Part shown: one piece after another, positions 33,296-40,839 of the stretch
Layout: the number at the start of each line of letters is the position of its first letter
Position numbering within the stretch: position 1 is the first letter of the stretch
NCBI RefSeq assembly: GCF_027922005.1
Contig: NZ_BSEV01000001.1
Coordinates: 397,638 to 461,637 of the forward strand
Length of the DNA stretch: 64,000 nucleotides
DNA from: Streptosporangium carneum
GTDB taxonomy: Bacteria; Actinomycetota; Actinomycetes; Streptosporangiales; Streptosporangiaceae
Direction of reading: 5' to 3'
The notes under the pieces: model-generated
The model's input: only the letters and a program-made list of their open reading frames with translations
Told to the model about the DNA's origin: nothing
Databases searched by the model: none
Program-made: the position numbers and the translations under genes

Positions 33296-34351
33296 ATGAC
33301 CATGCGCTACCGCGTCCTCGGCGGCACCGGCATCGAGGTAAGCGTCCACTGCCTCGGGACCATGATGTTCGGCTCCGTGGGCAACCCCGACCACGACGAG
33401 TGCGTCCGCGTCGTCCACGCCGCCCTCGACCAGGGCGTCAACTTCGTCGACACCGCGGACATGTACTCGGCGGGCGAGTCGGAGGAGATCGTGGGGAAGG
33501 CGCTGCAGGGCCGTCGTGACGACGTCGTGCTCGCCACCAAGGTGCACTTCCGGATGGGCGAGGGGCCGAACCGCAGCGGCAACTCCCGGCGCTGGATCGT
33601 CAGGGAGGTCGAGGAGAGCCTCAGACGCCTGCGGACCGACTGGATCGACCTCTACCAGATCCACCGCCCCGACCACACGACCGACATCGAGGAGACGCTC
33701 TCCACGCTGAGCGACCTCGTGCACCAGGGAAAGATCCGCGCCTTCGGCTGCTCCACGTTCCCCGCCGAGGAGATCGTCGAGGCGCACCACGTCGCCGAGC
33801 GTCGTGGCCTGCTGCGCTTCAGGACCGAGCAGCCGCCGTACTCGTTGCTGGCCCGGGGCGTCGAGACCTCCGTGCTGCCGGTCTGCCGCCGGCTGGGGAT
33901 GGGGGTGCTGACCTGGAGCCCGCTGGCCTCGGGCTTCCTGACCGGCAAATACCGCAAGGGGCAGCCCGTCGACCTCGCCACGGGACGCGCGGCGCTGACG
34001 CCGGCGCGCTTCGACCCCTCGCTTCCCGTGAACGCCGCCAAGCTGGACGTCGTCGAACGGCTCGTCGAGGTCGCGGACGGCGTCGGCTGCTCGCTGCCCG
34101 AGCTGGCCGTGGCCTTCGCCGCCGCGCATCCCGCCGTCACCTCGGTGATCACGGGGCCGCGGACGATGAGCCAGCTGGAGGCACTGCTGAAGGGCGCCTC
34201 ACTCACTCTCGACGACGAGACCCTCGACCGGATCGACGAGATCGTGCCGCCCGGCGTCAACGTCTACCACCCGGACGGCGCCTGGAAGCCGCCGGTCCTG
34301 GCCGACGCCGCCCGACGCCGCCGCCCCCTCGCGGACCGCTCCGCCGCCTAG
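33296..34351 (+). CDS. Aldo/keto reductase
   Basis: The protein has 351 residues; the ATG at 33296 or the one at 33302 is the start, with AAGGGAG just before. The TIM-barrel motifs are GGTGIEVSVHCLGTMMFG, DTADMYSAGESEEIVGKAL (Asp and catalytic Tyr), LATKVHF (catalytic Lys), YQIHRPD (catalytic His), and YSLLARGVE, with TWSPLASGFLTGKY for NADPH. It is close to YajO/voltage-channel beta-subunit-like reductases. It uses NADPH to reduce unidentified carbonyls. The stop codon lies in a duplicated 11-mer (CCTAGGAAGGA at 34347 and 34358). Confidence 0.93.
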   Translation: MTMRYRVLGGTGIEVSVHCLGTMMFGSVGNPDHDECVRVVHAALDQGVNFVDTADMYSAGESEEIVGKALQGRRDDVVLATKVHFRMGEGPNRSGNSRRWIVREVEESLRRLRTDWIDLYQIHRPDHTTDIEETLSTLSDLVHQGKIRAFGCSTFPAEEIVEAHHVAERRGLLRFRTEQPPYSLLARGVETSVLPVCRRLGMGVLTWSPLASGFLTGKYRKGQPVDLATGRAALTPARFDPSLPVNAAKLDVVERLVEVADGVGCSLPELAVAFAAAHPAVTSVITGPRTMSQLEALLKGASLTLDDETLDRIDEIVPPGVNVYHPDGAWKPPVLADAARRRRPLADRSAA

Positions 34352-34386
34352 GAAGGACCTAGGAAGGACATTGTCTCTCCTGTTCG

Positions 34387-34995
34387 TCAGCGCAGCCGGT
34401 CACGCCAGGGGTGCGTGCCGTGCTCGACCGCCAGGGCCTCCTCCAGCCAGCGTCGCTGCGCGCCGGTCAGCAGGGGCAGTGTCTCGGCGAAGTCCGTCTC
34501 GTCCTTGGCCCGTCGGCCCCTGGCCTTGTACAGCAGCTGGACCTCCGGAACGATCCTGTGGAAACCGTCCTCGGCCACGGTGAGCGAGCTCAGGGGGCGG
34601 CGGACGCGCGCGTCGCGCCGGTAGACCCATTCGTCGCCGTCGGCCTCGTCCAGCATCAGCTGGAAGCGCCACGGTCCGTCGGCGCGCTCGCGGACCCAGA
34701 TGTCGTGTGCCCTGGCCGGCAGCGTCTCGCCCACCGGCCAGGGACGCAGCGTGCCCGGTGGGTCGGCCACGTGGCAGTCCCAGTCGGCCAGCAGGCGGCG
34801 TGCCGCGAGCTGGTCGCGCCGCAGCAGACCGACGTCGACGTCGCCGTGCTCGCGGTAAGCCCGGCCGACCACCAGCTCGATCGCGTACCCGCCGCTGATC
34901 CACCAGGGCGCGTCCAGGCCCTGGAACAGGGCGATCACCTCTGCCAGCGGCATCGGCTCCCACGGGGCCCCGACGGGCTCTCGCCGCGTCGTCAC
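34387..34995 (-). CDS. Nucleotidyltransferase-like protein (aminoglycoside adenylyltransferase-related)
   Basis: The protein has 202 residues from a GTG at 34995. The motif WWISGGYAIELVVGRAYREHGDVDVGLLRRDQ has the GG/A..E-x-HxDxD-like layout of the nucleotidyltransferase superfamily (GG x(n) hDhD). WRFQLMLDEADGDEWVYRRDARVRRPL and LLYKARGRRAKDETDFAETLP match relatives of the aminoglycoside-2''-adenylyltransferase (PF10706) group. Substrate and resistance function are unproven; similar genes occur as single 'hypothetical' proteins. The start overlaps the pentapeptide gene's stop by 4 bases, so they are co-translated. Confidence 0.78.
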   Translation of the reverse strand: MTTRREPVGAPWEPMPLAEVIALFQGLDAPWWISGGYAIELVVGRAYREHGDVDVGLLRRDQLAARRLLADWDCHVADPPGTLRPWPVGETLPARAHDIWVRERADGPWRFQLMLDEADGDEWVYRRDARVRRPLSSLTVAEDGFHRIVPEVQLLYKARGRRAKDETDFAETLPLLTGAQRRWLEEALAVEHGTHPWRDRLR

Positions 34996-35699
34996 AGGAC
35001 CGTCAGCCCGCGGGTCGCGAGAATGGCGGCGGCCTGGGCGGAGCTGATGACCGCGCCGGCGAGGGCGCGGAGCTGGCCGTCGTCGAGCTCGCCTATGTCG
35101 GCCTCTCGCAGGTCGGCCTTGGTGAACCTGGCCTCGACCAGCCTGGCGCGGATGAGACGGCAGTCTGTGAAGACGGCACCGGTGAAGTCACAGAAGGAGA
35201 GGTTGGCCTCGTCGAATCGGACGCCTTCGAACTCCTGCTTCTTGAAGGAGCACCCGGACAGGTCGGCCAGGGTGAGATTGGAGCGGGAAAGGCGGAAGGA
35301 GGTGCCGCGGGAGCCGGTGAGACTGGTGCCGATCATCCGGCAGCCGGTGAAGCTCGCGTCGGTCAGCAGCGCGTCGCCGAACCGGGCCCCCGACAGGTCG
35401 GTGTCGGTGAAGACCGCGTCGGTCAGCTCGGCCCGGACGAACGTGGTCTTCGCCCCTCCGCCGCCGCTGAAACGGGCGCCTTCGAGATCCGACTCTCTGA
35501 AGTCGGTCTGGTCGAGCACGCACTTGTCGAAGACGTGGCCCGCCAGGTCGGCCTCACTCAGATCGGCCCGCGTCAGATTGCAGTTCCTGAAGACGTACGG
35601 CTCCGCCGCCAGGACGTCGGTCAGCGCCATACCCGAAAGGTCCAGGTCCTCGATGTTCCGTTTCTCCGCCAGCAGCTCTGTGAGGTCCATGCCGAGCAT
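34992..35699 (-). CDS. Pentapeptide-repeat protein
   Basis: Starting at the ATG at 35699 (MLGMDLTELLAEKRN) the product has 235 residues; the longer frame to 35798 is less likely. Nearly the whole chain is repeats of the A(D/N)LxX type: LSGMALTDV, LTRADLSEADLAG, LDQTDFRESDLEGARF, LSGARFGDALLTDASF, LADLSGCSFKKQEFEGVRFDEANLSFCDFTG, RLIRARLVEARFTKADLREADI. This gives a right-handed quadrilateral beta-helix. Known functions include topoisomerase-quinolone protection (Qnr-like), but that cannot be inferred. It pairs translationally with a nucleotidyltransferase-like protein downstream. Confidence 0.9.
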   Translation of the reverse strand: MLGMDLTELLAEKRNIEDLDLSGMALTDVLAAEPYVFRNCNLTRADLSEADLAGHVFDKCVLDQTDFRESDLEGARFSGGGGAKTTFVRAELTDAVFTDTDLSGARFGDALLTDASFTGCRMIGTSLTGSRGTSFRLSRSNLTLADLSGCSFKKQEFEGVRFDEANLSFCDFTGAVFTDCRLIRARLVEARFTKADLREADIGELDDGQLRALAGAVISSAQAAAILATRGLTVL

Positions 35700-35923
35700 C
35701 CAAGCAGAGGCTTGGCCGATCTTCGACCCCCGTGCCGCCGCCGTGGCGAGGCGCCATGCCACAGCACTGCCACACCCCTGCCATGACGGGGCCGCCACTG
35801 CGGTGAAGGGGGGCTGGAGGCTTTTGTGCTGATTCTCCCCGGCGGGACCGGCCAGGTGGTTGAGTGGATGTGCGCAGATGTTGATGTTCGACCTTCGTTC
35901 GGCTCATACGAAAGAGGCGAAAG

Positions 35924-36490
35924 ATGCGCTGGCTGAAGACGAGCGCCCTCACGCTCGCGGTGGTGGCGATGTCGGTTGCGGTGTCGGCGTGCGGCGCGTC
36001 GGAGCCCGTCGGCGACGCACGGTCTCCTGCGGCCCGGTCGCCCGAGGCGACGCCGACGAGCACGGCGGTGGCGGGGATGTTCGGGGACGTGTGCCAGGCG
36101 ACCCGGACCTCCGACCGTCCCGCGCAGCCGTCCGACGAGATGCGGAGGAAATTGCAGGCCATGGGGGGCGACCCCGCCGCCTGGTACGGCGAGAAGGGGC
36201 TGTGGGTCGTGCTGGAGACGTCGCGGTTCGCCTACGCGGCCAAGGAGGGAGAAGAGGCGCACATCAAGATGCCGTGGTGGCGTGAGCGCGACGAGCAGTT
36301 GACGTTCCAGGCCACGTCGCTGCAGACAGGGGAGACCGTCGTCGGTGACGTGCCCGGCGGTTACGCCGCGCCCGGCTTCCAGGCCAGCGGGGTGGACCTG
36401 CCGCACCTCGGCTGTTGGCGGGTCACCGGCGCGCTCGGCGCGACCAGGGTGAGCTTCGTCCTCGACGTCGTGTCCGCGCCGAAGGACTGA
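35924..36490 (+). CDS. Secreted lipoprotein of unknown function
   Basis: The protein has 188 residues; the ATG follows GAAAGAGGCGAAAG. The signal peptide is MRWLKTSALTLAVVAMSVAVSACG, with lipobox VSAC and the lipidated Cys at about residue 23. A Pro/Thr-rich linker leads to a beta-rich domain with two Cys (VCQATRT and LGCWRVTG) that could form a disulfide. It ends FVLDVVSAPKD. I know no family. The neighbours are unrelated genes, so this is probably a monocistronic unit. Confidence 0.8.
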   Translation: MRWLKTSALTLAVVAMSVAVSACGASEPVGDARSPAARSPEATPTSTAVAGMFGDVCQATRTSDRPAQPSDEMRRKLQAMGGDPAAWYGEKGLWVVLETSRFAYAAKEGEEAHIKMPWWRERDEQLTFQATSLQTGETVVGDVPGGYAAPGFQASGVDLPHLGCWRVTGALGATRVSFVLDVVSAPKD

Positions 36491-36526
36491 CCCGGTCGGT
36501 GCGACCCGCGATTCGCCGCGGCGTCG

Positions 36527-37546
36527 TCACCCGGCACGCCGTGGACCGGTGGGCGCGTCGGGGCCGTGCCGTTCCGAGGACTCCGGAACGCGCCGCCGGG
36601 ACTGTCGGGAACCGCCGTGCGAGGGGCGGTCCATCCCGGCGATCAGCTCCAGCTGTTCGAGCTGTGCGTCGAGGTTCGGGGCGGCGACGCGGCAGACCAG
36701 GTGTTCCGCGCCCGCCTCGGTGTAGCGGGCCAGCGTGGCGGCCACATGCTCGGCGGGGCCCGCGACCAGCACCTGGATCGTCCGCACCGTCTCGTACGGC
36801 AGGCCGTACACGGCCCGGCAGTAGGCGTCGAGCTCCCGCTCGCCCCGCTCCGCGTCGTCGGTGATCAGAACCGTGACGAACAGCGCGGGGGTGATCGCGT
36901 CCTGGAGGCGTCCCCCCGCGTTCGCGGCCCGCCGCACCGTCCGCAGACCGGCGCGGTAGTCGGCGGGGTCGGGCGGATAGGGCAGCCATCCGTCGTAGAG
37001 CCGTCCGGCGCGCTCGAGCGCCGACGGGCTCGCCCCGCCCAGCCAGATCGGCGGCCCGCCGGGCCGGTGGGCCGGTGTCGACTCGGGCAGTTCGTCGAAG
37101 CGCAGCACCTTGCCGTGGAAGGCCCGCTCGCCCGCCCACAGCGCCCGCCACAGGGCGACCGTGTCGTCCAGCCGCTGGAAACGACGCTCCCACGGCACCT
37201 CCGACACCGCGTACTCGATCTCCGACCGCCCCGGGAAGCCCGCGCCCACCGTGACGACCAGCCGCCCCGCGGACAGGTGGTCGACGGTGGCCAGTTCCTG
37301 CGCCGCCGTGACGGGACGACGGAGGGCGGGAAGCAGCGCCGCGGTGCCGAGCGTGACGCGTTCGGTCACCGGCGCGAGGGCGGCGAGCATGGCCAGCGGC
37401 TCGACACGCGCGCCGAGCAGGGTGTCGTTGGCCCATACCGAGTCGAAGCCGAGCCGTTCGGCGCGGACGGCGAAGTCGACCAGCCGCCGGGCGTCGTCCC
37501 ACTGGCTGTGGTTGGCAGGGAGCAGAACCCCTAGTCGCGTGTTCAT
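36527..37546 (-). CDS. Luciferase-like (LLM class) oxidoreductase, probably flavin/F420-dependent
   Basis: The protein has 339 residues from the ATG at 37546. The TIM-barrel motifs are LGVLLPANHSQWDDARRLVDFAVRAERLGFDSVWANDTLL, LAPVTERVTLGTAALLPALRRP, ELATVDHLSAGRLVVTVGAGFP and GPPIWLGGASPSALERAGRLYDGWLPYP. This is the bacterial-luciferase fold; in actinomycetes many members use F420. A shorter hydrophilic tail (Arg/Pro-rich) follows from residue 310. It is transcribed divergently from the XRE-type regulator 76 bases away, a recurring arrangement in which the regulator controls the oxidoreductase. Confidence 0.9.
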   Translation of the reverse strand: MNTRLGVLLPANHSQWDDARRLVDFAVRAERLGFDSVWANDTLLGARVEPLAMLAALAPVTERVTLGTAALLPALRRPVTAAQELATVDHLSAGRLVVTVGAGFPGRSEIEYAVSEVPWERRFQRLDDTVALWRALWAGERAFHGKVLRFDELPESTPAHRPGGPPIWLGGASPSALERAGRLYDGWLPYPPDPADYRAGLRTVRRAANAGGRLQDAITPALFVTVLITDDAERGERELDAYCRAVYGLPYETVRTIQVLVAGPAEHVAATLARYTEAGAEHLVCRVAAPNLDAQLEQLELIAGMDRPSHGGSRQSRRRVPESSERHGPDAPTGPRRAG

Positions 37547-37621
37547 GGAACGAATGGTTCTTACATCGGTGAATGCCAACAATTCCCTCGAAGGAATAGA
37601 CGGCCCCGGCAGACTGGGAAC

Positions 37622-38347
37622 GTGGACTTCTCCCAGGCCCTGCGCGCGACCCGCCGGAGCAGGCACCTCAGTCAGCTCGACCTCGCCCTGCGCGCGGGCA
37701 CGACGCAGCGCCATCTCAGCTTCATGGAGAGCGGTCGTTCCAGGCCGGGCAGGACCATGGTGGTACGGCTGGGCGAGTCGATGGAGCTGCCGTTGAGGGA
37801 ACGCAACGAGCTCCTGCTCGCGGCAGGCTACGCCCCCGTCTACCCGCAGACCCCGCTCGACGACCCGAGCCTGGAGCACGTGCGCGCCGCGCTGGGGCAC
37901 ATCCTGACCGGGCATCTGCCCTACCCGGCGATCGTCGTGGACGCCGGGCACGATCTGGTGCTCGCCAACGACGCCTTCGGACTGCTCACCGAGGGCGTCG
38001 CCGAGCACCTGCTGCGCCCGCCCGTCAACGTGCTGCGCCTGTCCCTGCATCCGGAGGGCCTGGCGCCGCGGATCGTCAACCTGTCGCACTGGGCGCGGCA
38101 CATCCTCGACCGCATCCCGCGCGACGACCTCCACGAGGAGCTGTCCGGCTACGTGCCGCACCTCGCGCCGGGGCCCGACCACGTGGGCTTCGCCGCGCCC
38201 ATGCGGCTGAGTTCTCCCCGGGGGGAGCTGCGGCTGACGACCACGATCACGACGTTCGCCACCGCGATCGACGTGACCGTGGCGGAGCTGAAGCTGGAGG
38301 CGTTCCTGCCCGCCGACGCGGCCACGGCGGCGCTGCTGGCCCGGTGA
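37622..38347 (+). CDS. XRE-family regulator with MmyB-like ligand-binding domain
   Basis: The protein has 241 residues from a GTG start. The HTH is at residues 4-60 (FSQALRATRRSRHLSQLDLALRAGTTQRHLSFMESGRSRPG). The C-terminal MmyB-like PAS-related domain contains LTGHLPYPAIVVDAGHDLVLANDAFGLL and FLPADAATAALLAR. This domain is predicted to bind a small, possibly fatty-acid-like ligand. The divergent LLM oxidoreductase is the expected target; the 75-base shared spacer must hold both promoters. Confidence 0.93.
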   Translation: MDFSQALRATRRSRHLSQLDLALRAGTTQRHLSFMESGRSRPGRTMVVRLGESMELPLRERNELLLAAGYAPVYPQTPLDDPSLEHVRAALGHILTGHLPYPAIVVDAGHDLVLANDAFGLLTEGVAEHLLRPPVNVLRLSLHPEGLAPRIVNLSHWARHILDRIPRDDLHEELSGYVPHLAPGPDHVGFAAPMRLSSPRGELRLTTTITTFATAIDVTVAELKLEAFLPADAATAALLAR

Positions 38348-38359
38348 CGGGCCGGGCGA

Positions 38360-38425
38360 ACTCCGCGGACCGCCGGATGTCGGCCCGGGGGGACTCCGCG
38401 AACCGCCGGACGCCGATCCGGGTGG
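38360..38425. repeat. 33-bp near-perfect direct repeats in a gene-free spacer
   Basis: Positions 38360-38392 and 38393-38425 share about 27 of 33 bases; a third partial copy begins at 38426. The unit starts actccgcg. The 316-base spacer 38348-38663 holds only this array. On the minus strand the unit would be 11 codons, so it may be a relic of coding sequence. Confidence 0.6.
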
Positions 38426-38663
38426 ACTCCGCCGGCCCGGATGAACCCGGCGAACCGCCGGAAGGCGTGTGAGGGCGCGCCCCGGGCGATCTCCGGCCGG
38501 GTGTCCGCGGAGCCGACCTCGTGCCGCCGGTGGACACCCGGCAGGCACTTGGCGGACGCCGGGTCGAGCGAGGCGTGAGACCGTTTCCGGCCGATCGTAA
38601 CGGTCCGGAGCCATTGAGATCACGGGGCTGGGGCGGGTCGCCGCCGCCGTCTACGCTGCGATC

Positions 38664-39242
38664 ATGCGTCGGGGTCTCGGAATCCTGCTGGCGGCCGCAG
38701 TGATCATGAGCGCCACGGGCTGCACGCCCGTCGGGGGCGGTCTGACCGGAGTCGGCGTCGACGCGGAGGGGCACCCGATCATCGTCCTGGCGTGGTGCGA
38801 CGGCGCCGCTCCCGAGCATGCGATCGTTTTCCGTGCCAGGGGAAGCGCGGGCACGGCTCCCCAGGACGATCCCTCCGACCTCCCGGGGGGCACGGCGTCC
38901 GCCGAGGCCACGCGGGAGGTGAGGTTCAACGCGCCCTCCCTCGACGGGAACAGCGCGTCGTTCCGGCTTGACGCGCCGGCTGACGGCTGGGCGGCCGAGT
39001 CGGAGCCACTCGTCCTCGAGGCGGGGGTCACCTACAACGCGCGCGGCTGGAAGGGAAGCGGCTACACCCAGGTCAGCACCCAGGACGTCAGCTTCACCGC
39101 CGGTGACGTGGCGGAGCTCAAGCCGGGCCAGGTCCTCGTCCAGCAGCTCGACGAGAAGACGCAGGCGATCAGGTGGATCGACGCGGTGATCTCCCGGGAG
39201 GAGTTCGACCGGCAGGGACGGGATCCGGCCAGCTGCGAGTGA
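38664..39242 (+). CDS. Secreted lipoprotein of unknown function
   Basis: The protein has 192 residues. MRRGLGILLAAAVIMSATGCTP is a signal peptide with lipobox ATGC (Cys20). The mature part is Asp/Glu/Gly-rich: VGVDAEGHPIIVLAWCDGAAPEHAIVF, then beta-strand-like ATREVRFNAPSLDGNSASFRL, and EPLVLEAGVTYNARGWKGSG. I know similar single-copy 'hypothetical' lipoproteins in actinomycetes, without function. It converges on the PP2C gene, with only 48 bases between. Confidence 0.75.
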   Translation: MRRGLGILLAAAVIMSATGCTPVGGGLTGVGVDAEGHPIIVLAWCDGAAPEHAIVFRARGSAGTAPQDDPSDLPGGTASAEATREVRFNAPSLDGNSASFRLDAPADGWAAESEPLVLEAGVTYNARGWKGSGYTQVSTQDVSFTAGDVAELKPGQVLVQQLDEKTQAIRWIDAVISREEFDRQGRDPASCE

Positions 39243-39290
39243 TCCCGGACGGTTCGCGGAGTCCCCGGACGTCGCCGTCGGCCGGGCCGC

Positions 39291-40742
39291 TCACGGCGAC
39301 CGTGTCCAGTCGTAGCCGGTGACCTCGACGACGCGGGCCACGACCACCGTCACGTCGTCGTCGGTCGACCGCCGGTAGGCGGCGTCGAGCAGCGCGCCCG
39401 CGCACAGGTACGGCGGTGCGTCGAAGTGCCGCCTCACCACGTTCTGGACGTCGAGGAACGACAGCACGTCGGTCAACCCGTTCGTGGCCACGACGATCAG
39501 CATGCCCGGCCGGACGTCGATCCTGTCCACGTCGCTGTACAACGTCTCCTCGGCGCCGACCGCGCGCAGCAGGGGACCTCCGCCGATGGAGTGCGGAGTG
39601 GTCAGGATCTGCCCCTCCCTCGGCCCCGTGAAAGAGTAGACGGCCCCGTCGCCCACGTGGGCGAAGGCCGCGAACCACGAGCCGTCGTCCTCCGCCAGGC
39701 TGACCAGGTCGAGCGTCGTGGCCATGCCGGTCAGCTCGGGGGCGTCGCGTCCCGCCCCTCGCAGGGTCTCGTTGGCGGCCTCAAGGCTGTCTCGCAGCCC
39801 GAGCAGCGGATCGGGCGAACCGCCCGCCTGTCCCCTCAGCACCGCCCCGAGGGCCAGCGCCGACGCCCAGCGGCTCGCGGTCGCCGCGCTGACGCCGTCG
39901 GCGACCGCGATCAGCCGGTCCTGGATCAGGAAACCGTCCGCGTTCGCTCCGCGGTTGCCCGCGTTCGTACGGCCTGCCGCGTCGAAGGCCAGGACGGGCG
40001 AGGGAAGCGGCCCAGGAGGGACGACGAGGGGGAAGGAGGGGGTTCCGCTCGTCGTCACGCTCTCCACCCCGGGGGACGCGTCCCCGCCGAACGGGCCGTC
40101 CGCCCGAGGGGAGGACGCCGGGGAGGGGGACGCCGGGGAGGGGGACGCCGGGGAGGGGGCTGGAGAGACGGAGGGCGCCGAGTCCCGGGGGGACGTCGGG
40201 AACACCAGGGCGTCAGGGTACGGCGGCCTGCCGACAGGGGACGTCCGGCCACCACGGGGCGGGCTGTCGCTCCGGGGCGGGGTGTCGTCGTGGGACGGGA
40301 TGCCGGTAGGGAACAGGTCTCTGTCCTGGGGAGGGACGTCGGTGGGGAGCGGGCTTTCGGTTTCGAGGCCGTCCGCCGGTTTCCGGGGGGTCGCCGGGGC
40401 CAGCGGAGGGCGTGAAGGCGGCGGATCAGGGGTGTGGGACGGCGGATCAGGGGTGTGGGACAGAGTCGGCGGGTCCGGGGAGACCGTCGGGGTCCGGGCG
40501 GCCGGTGAGGACGGCGTCCGGGGGGTCCAGGGGACGAGGGCGGGCGGCGAGGTCCCGGGGACCGCGCCGCCTGTTCTTCCCCGCCTGGAGTCCGGGAGGG
40601 GGGCGGAGACCGCCAAGGGGCCGGAAGGCGTGCTCCGCCCGGTGTAGAGGGACTTCGTGCGGTTCATCTTGACGGCCAGTACGGAGATTCCCGCGATCAC
40701 CACTGCGGCGGCGGCTACCGAGGCCACGAGAACGGTGAGCAA
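39291..40742 (-). CDS. Membrane-anchored PP2C-family Ser/Thr phosphatase
   Basis: The product has 483 residues if started at the TTG at 40742. It begins with a membrane helix (VLVASVAAAAVVIAGISVLAV), then a 200-residue Pro/Ser/Thr-rich linker with small tandem repeats. The catalytic domain follows from about residue 265: AFDAAGRTNAGNRGANADGFLI, VADGVSAA (metal-binding Asp-Gly), MATTLDLVSL, FAHVGDGAVYSF, VATNGLTDVL and DDDVTVVVARV. The PP2C core is intact, although the usual RxxNEDs start is changed to RGANAD. In-frame upstream codons are interrupted by a TGA (see the leader entry at 40743). It probably reverses phosphorylation by the kinase encoded upstream. Confidence 0.87.
   Translation of the reverse strand: MLTVLVASVAAAAVVIAGISVLAVKMNRTKSLYTGRSTPSGPLAVSAPLPDSRRGRTGGAVPGTSPPALVPWTPRTPSSPAARTPTVSPDPPTLSHTPDPPSHTPDPPPSRPPLAPATPRKPADGLETESPLPTDVPPQDRDLFPTGIPSHDDTPPRSDSPPRGGRTSPVGRPPYPDALVFPTSPRDSAPSVSPAPSPASPSPASPSPASSPRADGPFGGDASPGVESVTTSGTPSFPLVVPPGPLPSPVLAFDAAGRTNAGNRGANADGFLIQDRLIAVADGVSAATASRWASALALGAVLRGQAGGSPDPLLGLRDSLEAANETLRGAGRDAPELTGMATTLDLVSLAEDDGSWFAAFAHVGDGAVYSFTGPREGQILTTPHSIGGGPLLRAVGAEETLYSDVDRIDVRPGMLIVVATNGLTDVLSFLDVQNVVRRHFDAPPYLCAGALLDAAYRRSTDDDVTVVVARVVEVTGYDWTRSP
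40062..40180. repeat. 15-bp tandem repeats in the PP2C linker
   Basis: A unit of the form ggggacgccggggag recurs about three times in the linker-coding region and gives SPASPSP-type peptide. A second array at about 40425-40465 has two copies of a 21-base unit containing gatcaggggtgtgggac. Both keep the frame open. Confidence 0.65.
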
Positions 40743-40781
40743 TCACCTCACCGCCGAAGCAGTGGCGATCACGGCCGGCAT
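40743..40781 (-). CDS. 12-residue leader ORF, in frame with PP2C but ended by TGA
   Basis: ATG (40781-40779) follows a perfect AAGGAGG by 5 bases and encodes MPAVIATASAVR. Its TGA (40745-40743) is followed at once by the TTG start of PP2C (40742) in the same frame. If the TGA were a sense codon, the phosphatase would start at this ATG and gain a natural hydrophobic N-terminus. Either this leader couples translation, or the TGA is a recent nonsense mutation or error. Confidence 0.6.
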   Translation of the reverse strand: MPAVIATASAVR

Positions 40782-40839
40782 GTTGCCTCCTTGATCTGTT
40801 CTGGTCTGATGGGGGCTGTCGCCGTCTGCCGGAAGAGTC

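Noticed and set aside
32751-33299. Alternative 182-codon plus-strand frame across the CDGSH gene
   Set aside because: Overlaps the clear CDGSH signature on the other strand and lacks any domain.
34387-34995. Calling the nucleotidyltransferase an aminoglycoside-resistance gene
   Set aside because: Only the general superfamily motif is visible; related genes of unknown substrate are common, so no resistance claim is made.
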